Numbered from the stretch's first letter, positions 50,161-58,943 are shown. The stretch: 64,000 nucleotides of DNA from UBA1924 sp963976625 (GCA_963976625.1 CAXBLA010000005.1:1-64000); one strand, 5' to 3'. Numbers and translations are program-made. The notes: generated from the sequence alone by a model not told the origin.

Positions 50161-51821
50161 GGTGATTCCCCGGGTACTGACAGACTTTCAATCGCCCTAT
50201 TCGCACCGTTCGGCTCCGGCGGCGTCCACGACGCAAAGGTATGGAAGTTGAGCCCCGTGTAAGTCGTCTTCGAATCCTTGGGCTCCCCATCGAGCTTGCC
50301 GATATCAACGAGCCCATCAAACGCGCACGACCACTGATCCGGCCGACCCCCAAACAAAATCCCCGGGCGACCCAACAACGCCCCCAGCGTCTGGCGATCA
50401 CCCAGATCCGTCTCGCTCCACATATCGTATTGGGTTTTCCTGCCGCCGACTTGCGCACTCGTCGTATACACCGTCGGCTGTCCCTCCAGATAAAACGCCA
50501 AAAGCGACGCCCGCCCATAATGCTCCGACATCACCAAGGGCTCGAGCCCCGTCTCTTCGCGGAGTTGATCGATCACCCGCTGGGCATGGGCCGCATGATC
50601 GCGCATCCCCGTCATCCGGTACAGCGGGATCATCGGCCCGACCGTCGGTAGCTTGGCAAGCGTCCGCGCGCCGGGGAAGAGCATCAGGATCATCAGCCCG
50701 ATCACGATCGACGCCCCCCACGCGAACTTGACCGGATGATCAACCCGCCCGACCCCATCGAGCACCGCCCACGCGGCCGCTGGGATCAGCGTGACGAAGC
50801 CACCCATCGCCCAGTTGCCTTCGGTCTGGGTGACCAGCGACACGAGGAAGTAGAAGCCCAAGATCGGGAGTCCCATGGCGACGAGGGCCCGGATGACGAG
50901 CTGGGTGGGTTGATCAGCATGCTTCTTTGAGTTGAGCAGGGCGAAGATGGAGAGGAGGACGATGGGGCCGCCGACGAGCATCTGGAGGGCGATGTATTCG
51001 AGCATCCACAGGATGGTCCAGGGCTCGGCGTGGTAGGCGGCGGTCTGCTCGGTGTCGCCACCGGGGGCGCCCAGGTGCCCGAGCAGGTGGCGGACGGTGG
51101 CCCAGTCGTGGTTGGCGTTCCAGATCAGGATCGGGACGAGCCCGGTGCACGCGATGAGCAGGCCCAAAGCCACATGCTTGATGCTGATGCGTGGGCGCTG
51201 GTTGCGGGTGACGAGCATGGCCATGAGCACGCCGGGGATGAGCAGGAGGATGGTGTATTTGAAGATGAAGCCGATGGCGATCCAGAAGCCGAAGGCGAGC
51301 CAGCTGGTGTGGTGTCCCTTGAGCAGGGCGCGCATGGCGTAGACAGAGGCCCATGCCCACGAGGCGATGTAGGGCGAGTCGATCGTCATGATCATGGCGG
51401 CGACGGCGAAGCCGGGGACGCAGGCCCAGAGGATGGCGGCGACGAAGGTGAGGCGTTGGTCATCCAGATGGTTTGCGAGGTGATCCTTGGTGAGCTTGAC
51501 GATCGCGATGGTGCCGATAGCCGCGGCGATGGCGGCGGGGATGCGGATGGCGAACTCGGTGTGGCCGAGGATGGTTGTTGAAAGCCAGATGACCCAGGCG
51601 ACACCCGGGCCTTTGGAGTAGTAGGACCAGTCGAGGTGGCGGGACCACTCCCAGTAGTGGGCCTCGTCTTCGATGAGGGTGTAAGGCGAAACAAACTGCC
51701 AGATCAGGCGGAAGGCGAGGACTGCGCCGATGATGATCCACGGGGCGAGCGGCGACTTGGCGAGGGTGTTCCACCACGGGGTATTGATCCCCGGATCGGA
51801 TGAGTGATCTAGATCGGGCAT
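50157..51821 (-). CDS. GT39-family (ArnT/PMT-like) membrane glycosyltransferase
   Basis: This 554-residue protein has about ten transmembrane segments. The first periplasmic loop has LIEDEAHYWEWSRHLDWSYYSKGPGVAW, the acidic loop and YYxKGP motif of ArnT/GT39 enzymes, followed by IRIPAAIAAAIGTIA. These enzymes transfer a sugar from a polyprenyl-phosphate donor to lipid A, protein or other acceptors. The start at 51821 directly abuts the LptF/G stop at 51822, giving an lptF/G-GT39-PAP2 operon. Uniquely, the strand composition of the chromosome flips inside this gene near 50.85 kb while the protein stays continuous. Confidence 0.88.
   Translation of the reverse strand: MPDLDHSSDPGINTPWWNTLAKSPLAPWIIIGAVLAFRLIWQFVSPYTLIEDEAHYWEWSRHLDWSYYSKGPGVAWVIWLSTTILGHTEFAIRIPAAIAAAIGTIAIVKLTKDHLANHLDDQRLTFVAAILWACVPGFAVAAMIMTIDSPYIASWAWASVYAMRALLKGHHTSWLAFGFWIAIGFIFKYTILLLIPGVLMAMLVTRNQRPRISIKHVALGLLIACTGLVPILIWNANHDWATVRHLLGHLGAPGGDTEQTAAYHAEPWTILWMLEYIALQMLVGGPIVLLSIFALLNSKKHADQPTQLVIRALVAMGLPILGFYFLVSLVTQTEGNWAMGGFVTLIPAAAWAVLDGVGRVDHPVKFAWGASIVIGLMILMLFPGARTLAKLPTVGPMIPLYRMTGMRDHAAHAQRVIDQLREETGLEPLVMSEHYGRASLLAFYLEGQPTVYTTSAQVGGRKTQYDMWSETDLGDRQTLGALLGRPGILFGGRPDQWSCAFDGLVDIGKLDGEPKDSKTTYTGLNFHTFASWTPPEPNGANRAIESLSVPGESP
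50821..50880. other. Abrupt strand-composition (GC-skew) switch point
   Basis: Counting by eye on the plus strand, 50701-50760 has 27 C and 12 G, 50761-50820 has 25 C and 17 G, 50821-50880 has 15 C and 22 G, and 50881-51000 has 22 C and 51 G. C excess is typical of the window to the left and G excess of that to the right, in genes of both orientations. Confidence 0.75.
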
Positions 51822-53531
51822 CTAGTGCTGGCTCACTTTTCGCAGGGCGAACCAGGTGTAGATGAGCAGGGCGATGACGCCCGAGTAGACGATTGGGATG
51901 CTGATGGCGCCGACATTGTGCACGGATTGTTGCCCGGCGGAGATCATGATGATGGTGCCGAGCGCGGGGAAGAAGCTCCACTGGTACACGGTCAGCGGCT
52001 GGGCGCCCTTGAGCCCGAGGGCGATCACGGAGCCGGCGAGGACCATGACGAACGACGCGGCGGCCATGGCCCAGCGTTCGTGGAGCTTGGAGAGGATCTC
52101 GCGGATGAGGTTGGCGCGTTGGTACTCGAGGAAGTAGCTCTTCTGGATCAGGTCGGGGGTGGACTCGACGGAGGCTTCGTTGGTGAAGGGGGCGGAATAT
52201 TCGAGGAGTTCGTCGCTGGGCATGGCGAGGAGTTCGTCGAGGGGGTCTTGGCGGAAGCGGAGCCCGGTGTATTCGGTGGAGGCTTTCTCGGTGCTGGGGC
52301 GGTCGTCGTCGAGGGAGCCGAGGACTTCGACGCCGAGGAGTTCGAGGGTGAAGCCCAGGGTCCCTCGGTTGGATTCGCCCGAGAGCAGCGATGCGTCGGC
52401 GGAGGCTTGGTCTTGGTGGACGATGGCGTTGGTCGCTCGGAGGCGGTCGATGCGTCCGGATTCGTCGACGACCTCGACCTCGATGCTGTTGGTTTGTGCG
52501 TGGGGGAGCAGGGACCAGGCGCCGTTTTGGGTGGTGAAGCCGCCGGAGAGGATGCTGATGGTGCCTCCGGTTTGGGTGGAGATGAACTCGATGGGTTTGC
52601 CCGCCTGGGTGTGTTCTTTGACATCGCGGAAGACGCGGATGGCGGCGATGCCTCGGGCGAGGTCGATGCGTCGTTTGTTGACGAAGTCCATCTGGTCGGG
52701 GTCGTCGCGGAGGGCGCGCATCTCGGAGCCGGTCATGAACTTTGGATCATCGCGAAAAACACGGGGGATGGGGAAGGCCGGGAGCGTGAAGGGGTCGACC
52801 GTGATGGGCGAGCCTTCGCGGTTGATGGTCATGTCGATGAACTTCATGAGCACGACGGTGGCGTCGTCGTTGTTGATGCGGGCGCGGTCTTCTTCGCCGA
52901 GGGCCCATGCGGGGAGCAGGAGGATCCAGGCGCGCTTTGCGGTGCCGTCGATGGTGACGGTGCCGTCAGGGTCGGCTTTGACGAGGGCGACGCCGCCGAG
53001 CAGGTACTGGTCGATGACGGGGAGCCCGGGCTCTGGCGGGACGCGCTCGACGAAGTCGGCGTGGATCTCGTTGGAGCCGATGACGGCGGACTCGCCCGAT
53101 TGGAGGGAGCTGACGAAGATCTTAGCGAAGTCTTGGGTGACCATGCGTTCCATCTCTTTGAGGAAGCGTGGGATGACCTGGTCGTTGAGGGTGAGGATGG
53201 TGCCGCCGAGGATGAGCCCGGAGGCGAGGGCTGGGAAGAGGAGTTTTTTGTGGCTGATGCCCGAGGCGTAGACGGCGGTGACTTCGTTCTCGGAGGCCAT
53301 GCGGTGGTAGGAGAGGGTGGCGGCGAAGCCGGCGGCGAAGGGGAGCGCGTAGGCGAGCATCGGCGGGATGGCGTAGACCATGAAGCGGATGGCTTGGTTC
53401 GCCGAGAGGATGCCGTCGGCGAGTGGTTTGATGGTGGCGGCGAATGCGATGATGGACACGACGACGGTGACGGTGATGATGAGCAGCCGCCAGAACTCGA
53501 TCGTGATGGCTCGCCAGAGGGTCCAGAGCAT
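51822..53531 (-). CDS. LptF/LptG-like permease with enlarged periplasmic domain
   Basis: This 569-residue protein has N-terminal transmembrane segments (about 12-35, 55-78, 98-120) and the LptF/G-typical cytoplasmic ENEVTAVYASGISHKKLLFPAL between the second and third. The C-terminal three segments are at about 475-565. The periplasmic part (about 125-470) is roughly 200 residues longer than in LptF/G, with a beta-rich jellyroll-like domain and an extra acidic stretch. It probably pairs with the permease at 39997 and LptB. It heads an operon with GT39 and PAP2. The start at 53531 lies just before the first membrane segment. Confidence 0.8.
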   Translation of the reverse strand: MLWTLWRAITIEFWRLLIITVTVVVSIIAFAATIKPLADGILSANQAIRFMVYAIPPMLAYALPFAAGFAATLSYHRMASENEVTAVYASGISHKKLLFPALASGLILGGTILTLNDQVIPRFLKEMERMVTQDFAKIFVSSLQSGESAVIGSNEIHADFVERVPPEPGLPVIDQYLLGGVALVKADPDGTVTIDGTAKRAWILLLPAWALGEEDRARINNDDATVVLMKFIDMTINREGSPITVDPFTLPAFPIPRVFRDDPKFMTGSEMRALRDDPDQMDFVNKRRIDLARGIAAIRVFRDVKEHTQAGKPIEFISTQTGGTISILSGGFTTQNGAWSLLPHAQTNSIEVEVVDESGRIDRLRATNAIVHQDQASADASLLSGESNRGTLGFTLELLGVEVLGSLDDDRPSTEKASTEYTGLRFRQDPLDELLAMPSDELLEYSAPFTNEASVESTPDLIQKSYFLEYQRANLIREILSKLHERWAMAAASFVMVLAGSVIALGLKGAQPLTVYQWSFFPALGTIIMISAGQQSVHNVGAISIPIVYSGVIALLIYTWFALRKVSQH

Positions 53532-53587
53532 GGGTATAGGATAGGGGTTGAAATCAAAACCGGCCCAATACCAACCAGAACTTCAAG

Positions 53588-54028
53588 ATGACAAAAAAGA
53601 AAAATGCACAGATCAGGATGGGGCGAACGCTGGCGATGCTTATTGGGCTCGCGGTTGGGATTCCCGCGGGGCTCGTGGGTTTGATTATTGGGGTTATAGG
53701 TTCGCGTGTTTTGCTCAACGACTATGGAATCTACTTCGATATTGGCGTCATAACACCTGTGGCTTGCTCGACTGCATCGGCCATCTTGGTGTGTGCGATC
53801 ATCTACCTACCTGCCCCGGAACCAGCCCGCTCGGTTCGTGTACGGCGATCGCTGATCTCAACGGTGCCTTGCCTTGTGCTCTGGATGTTGATTATGTTTT
53901 ATTCGCCCGAGCATGTGTCGCGTGTATTGATGCTCAGCATGGTGCTCGTGGGCTATGCGATTGGGTGTATTAGCCTTCTCGTTCCGATCGCGATCGAAGT
54001 TTTCTCGAAACGATCACGATCAGTTTAA
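53588..54028 (+). CDS. Small four-helix membrane protein, unknown function
   Basis: This 146-residue protein has a basic N-terminus (TKKKNAQIRMGR) and four hydrophobic segments (about 14-37, 48-72, 88-106, 112-136) with little between them. No conserved motif is seen. It starts 57 bases from the divergent LptF/G-like start and overlaps the cysS stop tail to tail by 9 bases. Confidence 0.65.
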   Translation: MTKKKNAQIRMGRTLAMLIGLAVGIPAGLVGLIIGVIGSRVLLNDYGIYFDIGVITPVACSTASAILVCAIIYLPAPEPARSVRVRRSLISTVPCLVLWMLIMFYSPEHVSRVLMLSMVLVGYAIGCISLLVPIAIEVFSKRSRSV

Positions 54029-55771
54029 TGGCCCGACTTCGACCTGTCCTTTGGGCTTGTCCATGATCGAGAGGCCCATGGCGGCGAGCTGGTCGCGGAT
54101 GGCGTCGGCGGCGGCGAAGTCTTTGGCCTTCTTGGCGTCGGCGCGCTGCTGGAGGAGGGATTCGATCTCGGGGGAGGGGGTGACGCCGGGTTGGTAGATG
54201 GCGATGCCGGTGTCTTGGGATTTGGGGATCGGGCGGAAGATGACGCCGAGGATGTGATCGATCCTGTGGAGCACACCAAGTTGTCGATGGCTGGCGATGT
54301 TTGAACTTAGCAACTCATTTATTCGATCCCAGCCGTAAGGCGACTCGGCCAGCTTTGTTGATTGGTAAATGTGCTCTGTATCGAGTTTGCCCTTCCCACT
54401 GTGTTTCTTCGAAGCAGAATCGATCGCACCAAGAACAGCTGAGATGTTCAGATCATTTGACATTGCAGATGCGATTTTATCAGAGATTGAATCAAGGGCG
54501 CCGTACTGAATCAGATGCGGATCATGCTCGACCGCGTATTGAAGTCGCCTAGCCATTTCTCGCCATCGCTTGATTCGCAGTGCGCTCTCTTTGAGTCCCT
54601 GTTCCGAGAAATCTGCATTGGCGCGATAGTGAGTCTTAATGAGTTCAAGACGAATAGTCGCTGAATCATATTTCAACTCGGTGAGGTCTCGCAGGGTGTA
54701 CATGGTGCCCTTAGATTTGGACATCTTTTGGCCTTCGACCTTGAGGAAGCGTGGGTGGAACCAGTGCTTGGCGAAGGAGTCGTTGCCGGTGAAGCAGCAG
54801 GATTGGGCGATCTCGCATTCGTGGTGTGGGAAGATGTTGTCTTCGCCGCCGGAGTGGAGGTCGATTTGGGCGTGGTTGGCGCGTGCGCCTTCGAGGTGGC
54901 CATCAACGAGGCGATCGAGGGCCATGGCGGTGCATTCGATGTGCCAGCCGGGGTAGCCTTCGCCCCACTGCTCGTCGTCACTGAGCCCGGGGATGGTTGG
55001 GGAGGGCCATCGCATTTTGTGGGTTTTGTCTTCCTTCCAGAGGAGGAAGTCGGCGGGGTTGTGTTTTTCGGATTGTTGGGCGTCGTCAACGCGGCCGCCG
55101 GCGCCGCCTTTGAGCTGGTCGAGGGTGTTGCCTGAGAGGCGGCCGTAGGTTGGGAAGCTGGCGGTGTTGAAGTAGATGGCGCGTGCCCCCGGGGAGCCGG
55201 CGGCGTAGGCATGGCCATCGCTGAGTAGCTGTTCGATGACGGTCTTCATGCCTTGGATGTGTTCGCTGGCTTTGGGCATCAGCGAGGGGTCTTTTTGTGC
55301 TTCGATGGCGACTTTGAGCCCGAGATCGATGGCGTCTTGCTTGAAACGGGCCTCGAAGTAGGCGGCAACTTCGGTGGGCTTGGCCGGGTCAACCCCCGAG
55401 TTCTGGGGGGTTGTTCCAGATTTTTTTGCTTGCTCGATTCTGCGTGCGGCGAGCTCCATTTTGTCTTCGCCCCCGCCGTCGGCGTTGGTGTCCTCGGTCA
55501 TGTGCCCGACATCAGTAATGTTCATCACATGGGTAACAGTTCGAGCAAATTGATTCGGAGAATCCGGGTCGTTTATCAGGGTGCAGAGTGGAGATTCGAG
55601 CCATCGGCGTAAAAGATCTGCCGCAAGAAATGATCTGAAGTTCCCGATGTGGGCGTCGTCGTAAACGGTGGGCCCACAGGAATAGAAAGATATCTCTTTG
55701 GGGTTTGTGGGGACAAACGCTTCGAGCTGATTCGTCAGCGTGTTGTATATTTTTAAATGGGTCTTTTTCAT
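54020..55771 (-). CDS. cysS: Cysteinyl-tRNA synthetase
   Basis: This 583-residue class I synthetase has the zinc-ligand cysteine in YSCGPTVYDDAHIGN (HIGH motif as HIGN, 41-44), the C-H-H zinc ligands around WHIECTAMA and HHECEIAQSCC, and KMSKSKGT near 345. It charges tRNA-Cys. It is about 120 residues longer than the enterobacterial enzyme, partly through insertions between the HIGH region and the zinc site (GGGEDKMELAARRIEQAKK...) and near KGGAGGRVDDAQQSEKHN. The start at 55771 is set by the family N-terminus; the frame is open further upstream without similarity. Confidence 0.94.
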   Translation of the reverse strand: MKKTHLKIYNTLTNQLEAFVPTNPKEISFYSCGPTVYDDAHIGNFRSFLAADLLRRWLESPLCTLINDPDSPNQFARTVTHVMNITDVGHMTEDTNADGGGEDKMELAARRIEQAKKSGTTPQNSGVDPAKPTEVAAYFEARFKQDAIDLGLKVAIEAQKDPSLMPKASEHIQGMKTVIEQLLSDGHAYAAGSPGARAIYFNTASFPTYGRLSGNTLDQLKGGAGGRVDDAQQSEKHNPADFLLWKEDKTHKMRWPSPTIPGLSDDEQWGEGYPGWHIECTAMALDRLVDGHLEGARANHAQIDLHSGGEDNIFPHHECEIAQSCCFTGNDSFAKHWFHPRFLKVEGQKMSKSKGTMYTLRDLTELKYDSATIRLELIKTHYRANADFSEQGLKESALRIKRWREMARRLQYAVEHDPHLIQYGALDSISDKIASAMSNDLNISAVLGAIDSASKKHSGKGKLDTEHIYQSTKLAESPYGWDRINELLSSNIASHRQLGVLHRIDHILGVIFRPIPKSQDTGIAIYQPGVTPSPEIESLLQQRADAKKAKDFAAADAIRDQLAAMGLSIMDKPKGQVEVGPLN

Positions 55772-55878
55772 CGTCCTTATGGTAGGATGATGGATGGAGT
55801 GTGCACGCGCGGCACTGGGATCGATTATTGAATATTCGGAGCAATACAAACACAGACAGACTGGACAGTTAGCCAACT

Positions 55879-56538
55879 ATGAACAAAGACATCTGGAACA
55901 ACTTCACTTCGGATCCGACGACGGGCGTCACGGTGTTGACGGCCCAGGACAGCGTGATCCTTTATATCAACGAGCAGTCGCTGCGAATTTTTTTTAACGA
56001 GATCAAATCCGCTGATGAGCTGATCGGCAAGTCGATCTATGACTTGGGCTTTGCGAAGGAATGGGCCGACGAGCGGAACGCGATCCATCGGCAGATCGCC
56101 GCGACTGGTGAGTCGGTGCTACTGCGGACGGTGTGGCATGGGAAGCAGCAGTTCAGCTGGATGAGCCTGCTGAGGCCCGACGAGCAGGATGATCGCCCGC
56201 GGGTCTTGGTGATCACGCGTCGGCTGCCTTCGGGCGAAGAGGTCGAGCACATCCTTGGGAGCGGGCACGAGGTGTACAACTCGAGCGTGATCCGGTTGGG
56301 TGATCTGCAGACGCTGACGCCACGCGAGCTCGAGGTGTTGACGCTGATCGGGCAGGGGATGACGATCAAGGAGATCGCTGCGGCGTTGTTCCGGTCGGTT
56401 AAGACGGTGGAGAACCATCGCGAGTCGATCGGGCGCAAGCTCAAGAAGACCCGGGGCGTGGAGCTGGCAGCGATCGCCAAGAACGCGGGGCTGGTGGTTG
56501 AGGATTCGGCACGCAAGCGTGTGAATACGGATTCGTAG
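55879..56538 (+). CDS. PAS-LuxR transcriptional regulator
   Basis: This 219-residue protein has an N-terminal PAS-like sensor (about 10-125, with VLTAQDSVILYINEQSLRIF and GKSIYDLGFAKEW). A C-terminal LuxR/FixJ helix-turn-helix follows: LTPRELEVLTLIGQGMTIKEIA then SVKTVENHRESIGRKL. It has no receiver domain, so it would be controlled by a ligand in the PAS pocket rather than by phosphorylation. It is divergent from cysS across 107 bases. Target genes are unknown. Confidence 0.85.
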   Translation: MNKDIWNNFTSDPTTGVTVLTAQDSVILYINEQSLRIFFNEIKSADELIGKSIYDLGFAKEWADERNAIHRQIAATGESVLLRTVWHGKQQFSWMSLLRPDEQDDRPRVLVITRRLPSGEEVEHILGSGHEVYNSSVIRLGDLQTLTPRELEVLTLIGQGMTIKEIAAALFRSVKTVENHRESIGRKLKKTRGVELAAIAKNAGLVVEDSARKRVNTDS

Positions 56539-56551
56539 GCCTGATGAGAAC

Positions 56552-57886
56552 TTACTCGGAATCAGCATCTACTTCCGCGGGGTCGAGCTCGTCGGGGGCG
56601 TGCTGTATGCGCACGCGGATGACGCGGGTGGGCTCTGCCTCGAGGATGGTGTAGCGGACGGATTCGTGGTCGAACTCTTCGTTGACCTCGGGGATGCGCC
56701 CCAAGATGGTGTTGACGAAGCCGGCGACGGTGTCGTAGTCGTCGGTCTCGGGGAGTTCGATGTTGATGGCTTCGAGCTCGTCGTTGGCGTCGTCGATTTC
56801 GGTTCGGGCGTCGATGACTGCGGAGTTGTTGGACTCATTGATCTCGACGCTTACGGTTTCTTCGGTCTCGTCGTATTCGTCTTGGATCTCGCCGAAGATT
56901 TCTTCGACGATGTCTTCCATCGTCACGAGCCCCGATGTGCCGCCGTATTCGTCGAGGATGGCGATGTGGACCTGGTCGGTGAGCAGCTGGGTGAGCAGCT
57001 CGCGGACAGTTTTGGTCTCGGGTACGAACGAGGGTTCGCGGAGAATGGTGGAGAGGACGAATGGTGTGCCGTTGTTGCCGTGGATGATGATCCACTTGAG
57101 CAGGTCTTTGGCGTAGAGCATGCCTTCGATGTGATCGAGGTTCTCGGAGTAGACGGGGTGGCGGGAGTGGCCGTGCTCGTCGATGAAGGCCTGGACGGTT
57201 GCGAGGTCGTCGGTGTACTCGATGGCGTTGATCTCGGTGCGGGGGGTCATGATCTGCTCGACGGAGGTGGAGCGGAACTCGACGACGGCTTCGAGCATGT
57301 CGCGTTCGGTCTCGTCGAGTTTGTCTTGGACCTCGTCGTCGGCGACGATCGAGCGGAGGTCTGAGCCGGTGATGGAGATGTCGTTGGCGTGGTGGTCTGA
57401 GCCGGCGAGGCGGCGGACGACCTCGTTGGTGAAGCGCCAGACGGGGAGGACCCAGATGAAGGCCATGTGGGCCAGGCGGATGGGGACGCTCAGGCGGATG
57501 ATCGAGCGTTCGCCGGCGTGGTTGGCGATGCTCATCGGGACGATGATGGCGGTGACCCAGAGGAGGATGGCGGCGAGCAGCAGCCCGACGGTCAGCGAGG
57601 TGACGCTGGGGGTGGCTTCGGTGCGCATGGTCGAGGCCCAGTGGACGACGCAGACGGCGGCGGCGAACTGGAAGAGCAGGCGGAGGAAGGAGAGCACTGC
57701 GGCGTGTCCTTGGACATCTTCGAGGATGGCGCGGACGCGTTTGGCGAGGGGCTCGTGCTCGATCTCGGCGAGGTGGGCCGACATGCGGATGCGCGAGAGC
57801 GTGTGGAGCGAGAGCACCAGCGACGCGAAGAAGCTTGAAACGAACGCGAGGGCGATCCCTGCGATGAGCCACCAGCCTGCCATCAT
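56552..57886 (-). CDS. CNNM/CorC-family membrane protein with CBS pair
   Basis: This 444-residue protein has a DUF21 (CNNM) transmembrane domain (about 1-170), a CBS pair (about 200-330) with VEQIMTPRTEINAIEY and the GGTSGLVTMEDIVEEIFGEIQDEYD signature, and a C-terminal CorC_HlyC domain ending TILEAEPTRVIRVRI. Members mediate magnesium or cobalt homeostasis; older annotation calls them hemolysins. The ATG overlaps the ybeY stop as ATGA; a second ATG follows immediately. The ybeY-corC pair is a very common bacterial arrangement, which strengthens both assignments. Confidence 0.92.
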   Translation of the reverse strand: MMAGWWLIAGIALAFVSSFFASLVLSLHTLSRIRMSAHLAEIEHEPLAKRVRAILEDVQGHAAVLSFLRLLFQFAAAVCVVHWASTMRTEATPSVTSLTVGLLLAAILLWVTAIIVPMSIANHAGERSIIRLSVPIRLAHMAFIWVLPVWRFTNEVVRRLAGSDHHANDISITGSDLRSIVADDEVQDKLDETERDMLEAVVEFRSTSVEQIMTPRTEINAIEYTDDLATVQAFIDEHGHSRHPVYSENLDHIEGMLYAKDLLKWIIIHGNNGTPFVLSTILREPSFVPETKTVRELLTQLLTDQVHIAILDEYGGTSGLVTMEDIVEEIFGEIQDEYDETEETVSVEINESNNSAVIDARTEIDDANDELEAINIELPETDDYDTVAGFVNTILGRIPEVNEEFDHESVRYTILEAEPTRVIRVRIQHAPDELDPAEVDADSE

Positions 57887-58518
57887 GAGTTGGTTTCCTT
57901 GTTTGAAGCTTGATCCGTTGTTGTTTGATCGTCGCTGCTTGGATCTGTCTTTGAGTAGAAGAGCGGGCCAATGCCGGCGTTGGTCAGGAGCGTGTCTTCT
58001 TGTTTGTGCATGCGTTGGTATTGGGTGTCGTCGTGGTCATCGAAGCCCAGGCAGTGGAGTGTGCCGTGGATGATGTAGAGGAGGAGTTCATAGACAACGG
58101 TGTGGTTGTGGGCGCTTGATTGGCGGGCGGCTTCGTCAAAGCAGGTGGTGAGGTCGGTATCGAGGATTTTGGAATCGAAGGATTCTGACTCTGGAGCAAG
58201 GTCGAAGGTCAGGACATCGGTGGTGCCGGCGATGCCGGAGTATTGCTGGTGGTCGATGGCCATGCGTTGGTCGTCGACGATGCGGACGCGGAGCTCGCCG
58301 GCGTTGGGGAGCTGCGCGAGGACCTTGTCGCAGAGCTGTTGGAGCTCGGCGAGTTGGGGGGCGGTGAGGAGTGATTGGGGATCGATGAGTTCGATCTGTA
58401 ATGAGTCGCGGTTCAAACTCGCGGGGGGTGGTTGATCGTCGGCCTCGCTTGGAGGCTTGGGCGATCGACCCGGTTCGTCGGGGGCGCTGGATTGGTGCTC
58501 TGGCTGGGGGGTGTTCAT
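57883..58518 (-). CDS. ybeY: Endoribonuclease YbeY (16S rRNA maturation)
   Basis: This 211-residue protein has a core (about 40-185) with ELRVRIVDDQRMAIDHQQY, TDVLTFDLAPE and the zinc-binding motif IIHGTLHCLGFDDHD (H-x3-H-x5-D-H type). YbeY trims 16S rRNA and monitors ribosomes. Unlike most members it has a Pro/Ser-rich N-terminal extension of about 38 residues and a Thr/Asn/Gln-rich tail. It lies next to the candidate replication origin and is coupled to the CNNM gene. Confidence 0.92.
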   Translation of the reverse strand: MNTPQPEHQSSAPDEPGRSPKPPSEADDQPPPASLNRDSLQIELIDPQSLLTAPQLAELQQLCDKVLAQLPNAGELRVRIVDDQRMAIDHQQYSGIAGTTDVLTFDLAPESESFDSKILDTDLTTCFDEAARQSSAHNHTVVYELLLYIIHGTLHCLGFDDHDDTQYQRMHKQEDTLLTNAGIGPLFYSKTDPSSDDQTTTDQASNKETNS

Positions 58519-58692
58519 GGTTGCAATATTGGATTGGTCGGCTCGTGTTGATGGGCGAGCACCAGTGCGTGTTGGGTGATTCCAACTGTATCCCTGATCG
58601 TTGATCCGGACAAATGCGGGATCGCTAAACGATCTTGGGCCTGTACTTTATCGTCCATCGAGCGGCAAGCAAGCATGAAATCTGACATTGGC

Positions 58693-58796
58693 TGTGGATA
58701 AGATCGTGGATAAATAATGCCGAATATATGCCAAACAGACGGTTGTTTGTGTTAAAATAGGTGTATTTTTGTGTTCAAAGGGTGTTGTGTTCACTT
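58693..58796. other. Candidate replication origin: DnaA boxes and AT-rich repeats
   Basis: A perfect DnaA box TGTGGATAA (58693-58701) and a near-perfect CGTGGATAA (58705-58713) lie 12 bp apart in the same orientation. AT-rich DNA follows with three TTGTGTT-containing 13-mers at 58746-58758, 58768-58780 and 58784-58796, like an unwinding element. The gap 58519-58943 is gene-free. The composition switch to the G-rich strand lies about 8 kb to the left. No dnaA, dnaN or parAB genes are in view. Confidence 0.5.
58753..58758 (+). promoter_or_regulatory. Extended -10 element of the candidate RNA at 58765
   Basis: TAAAAT is preceded by TGT, giving TG-N-TAAAAT, a good extended -10 that can work without a strong -35. 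Transcription would begin near 58765. It overlaps the first 13-mer of the candidate origin. Confidence 0.5.
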
Positions 58797-58882
58797 GATG
58801 AATTGAATCTCTGTACATTGAATGCTGATCTCTCTCTCCTCCAGCGGGGCGCCGTGGACACATGGCGCCCTGCTTCTTTTTT
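58765..58882 (+). ncRNA. Candidate small RNA or attenuated leader before the epimerase gene
   Basis: A segment of about 118 bases runs from an extended -10 promoter to a very strong terminator. Just before the terminator is the CU-rich TCTCTCTCTCCTCC, complementary to Shine-Dalgarno sequences, as in many regulatory RNAs. The terminator lies 61 bases before the epimerase ATG in the same direction, so it may alternatively attenuate that operon. No known RNA family is recognised. Confidence 0.45.
58844..58882 (+). terminator. Strong intrinsic terminator upstream of the epimerase gene
   Basis: GGGCGCCGTG (58847-58856) pairs perfectly with CATGGCGCCC (58861-58870) around GACA. The stem is extended outward by G-T, C-G and G-C pairs and is followed by TTCTTTTTT. 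Confidence 0.85.
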
Positions 58883-58943
58883 GGGTTGAGGGAACGGAGT
58901 ATTGAACCGATCAATTCCCGGCATGTGCATAGGCTTGTCTTCA

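Noticed and set aside
51825..53591. 588-codon plus-strand reading frame opposite the LptF/G-like gene
   Set aside because: Predicted protein is almost entirely Gly/Asp/Glu/Val, the usual mirror of a G-ending-codon gene. The minus strand has clear membrane segments and family motifs.
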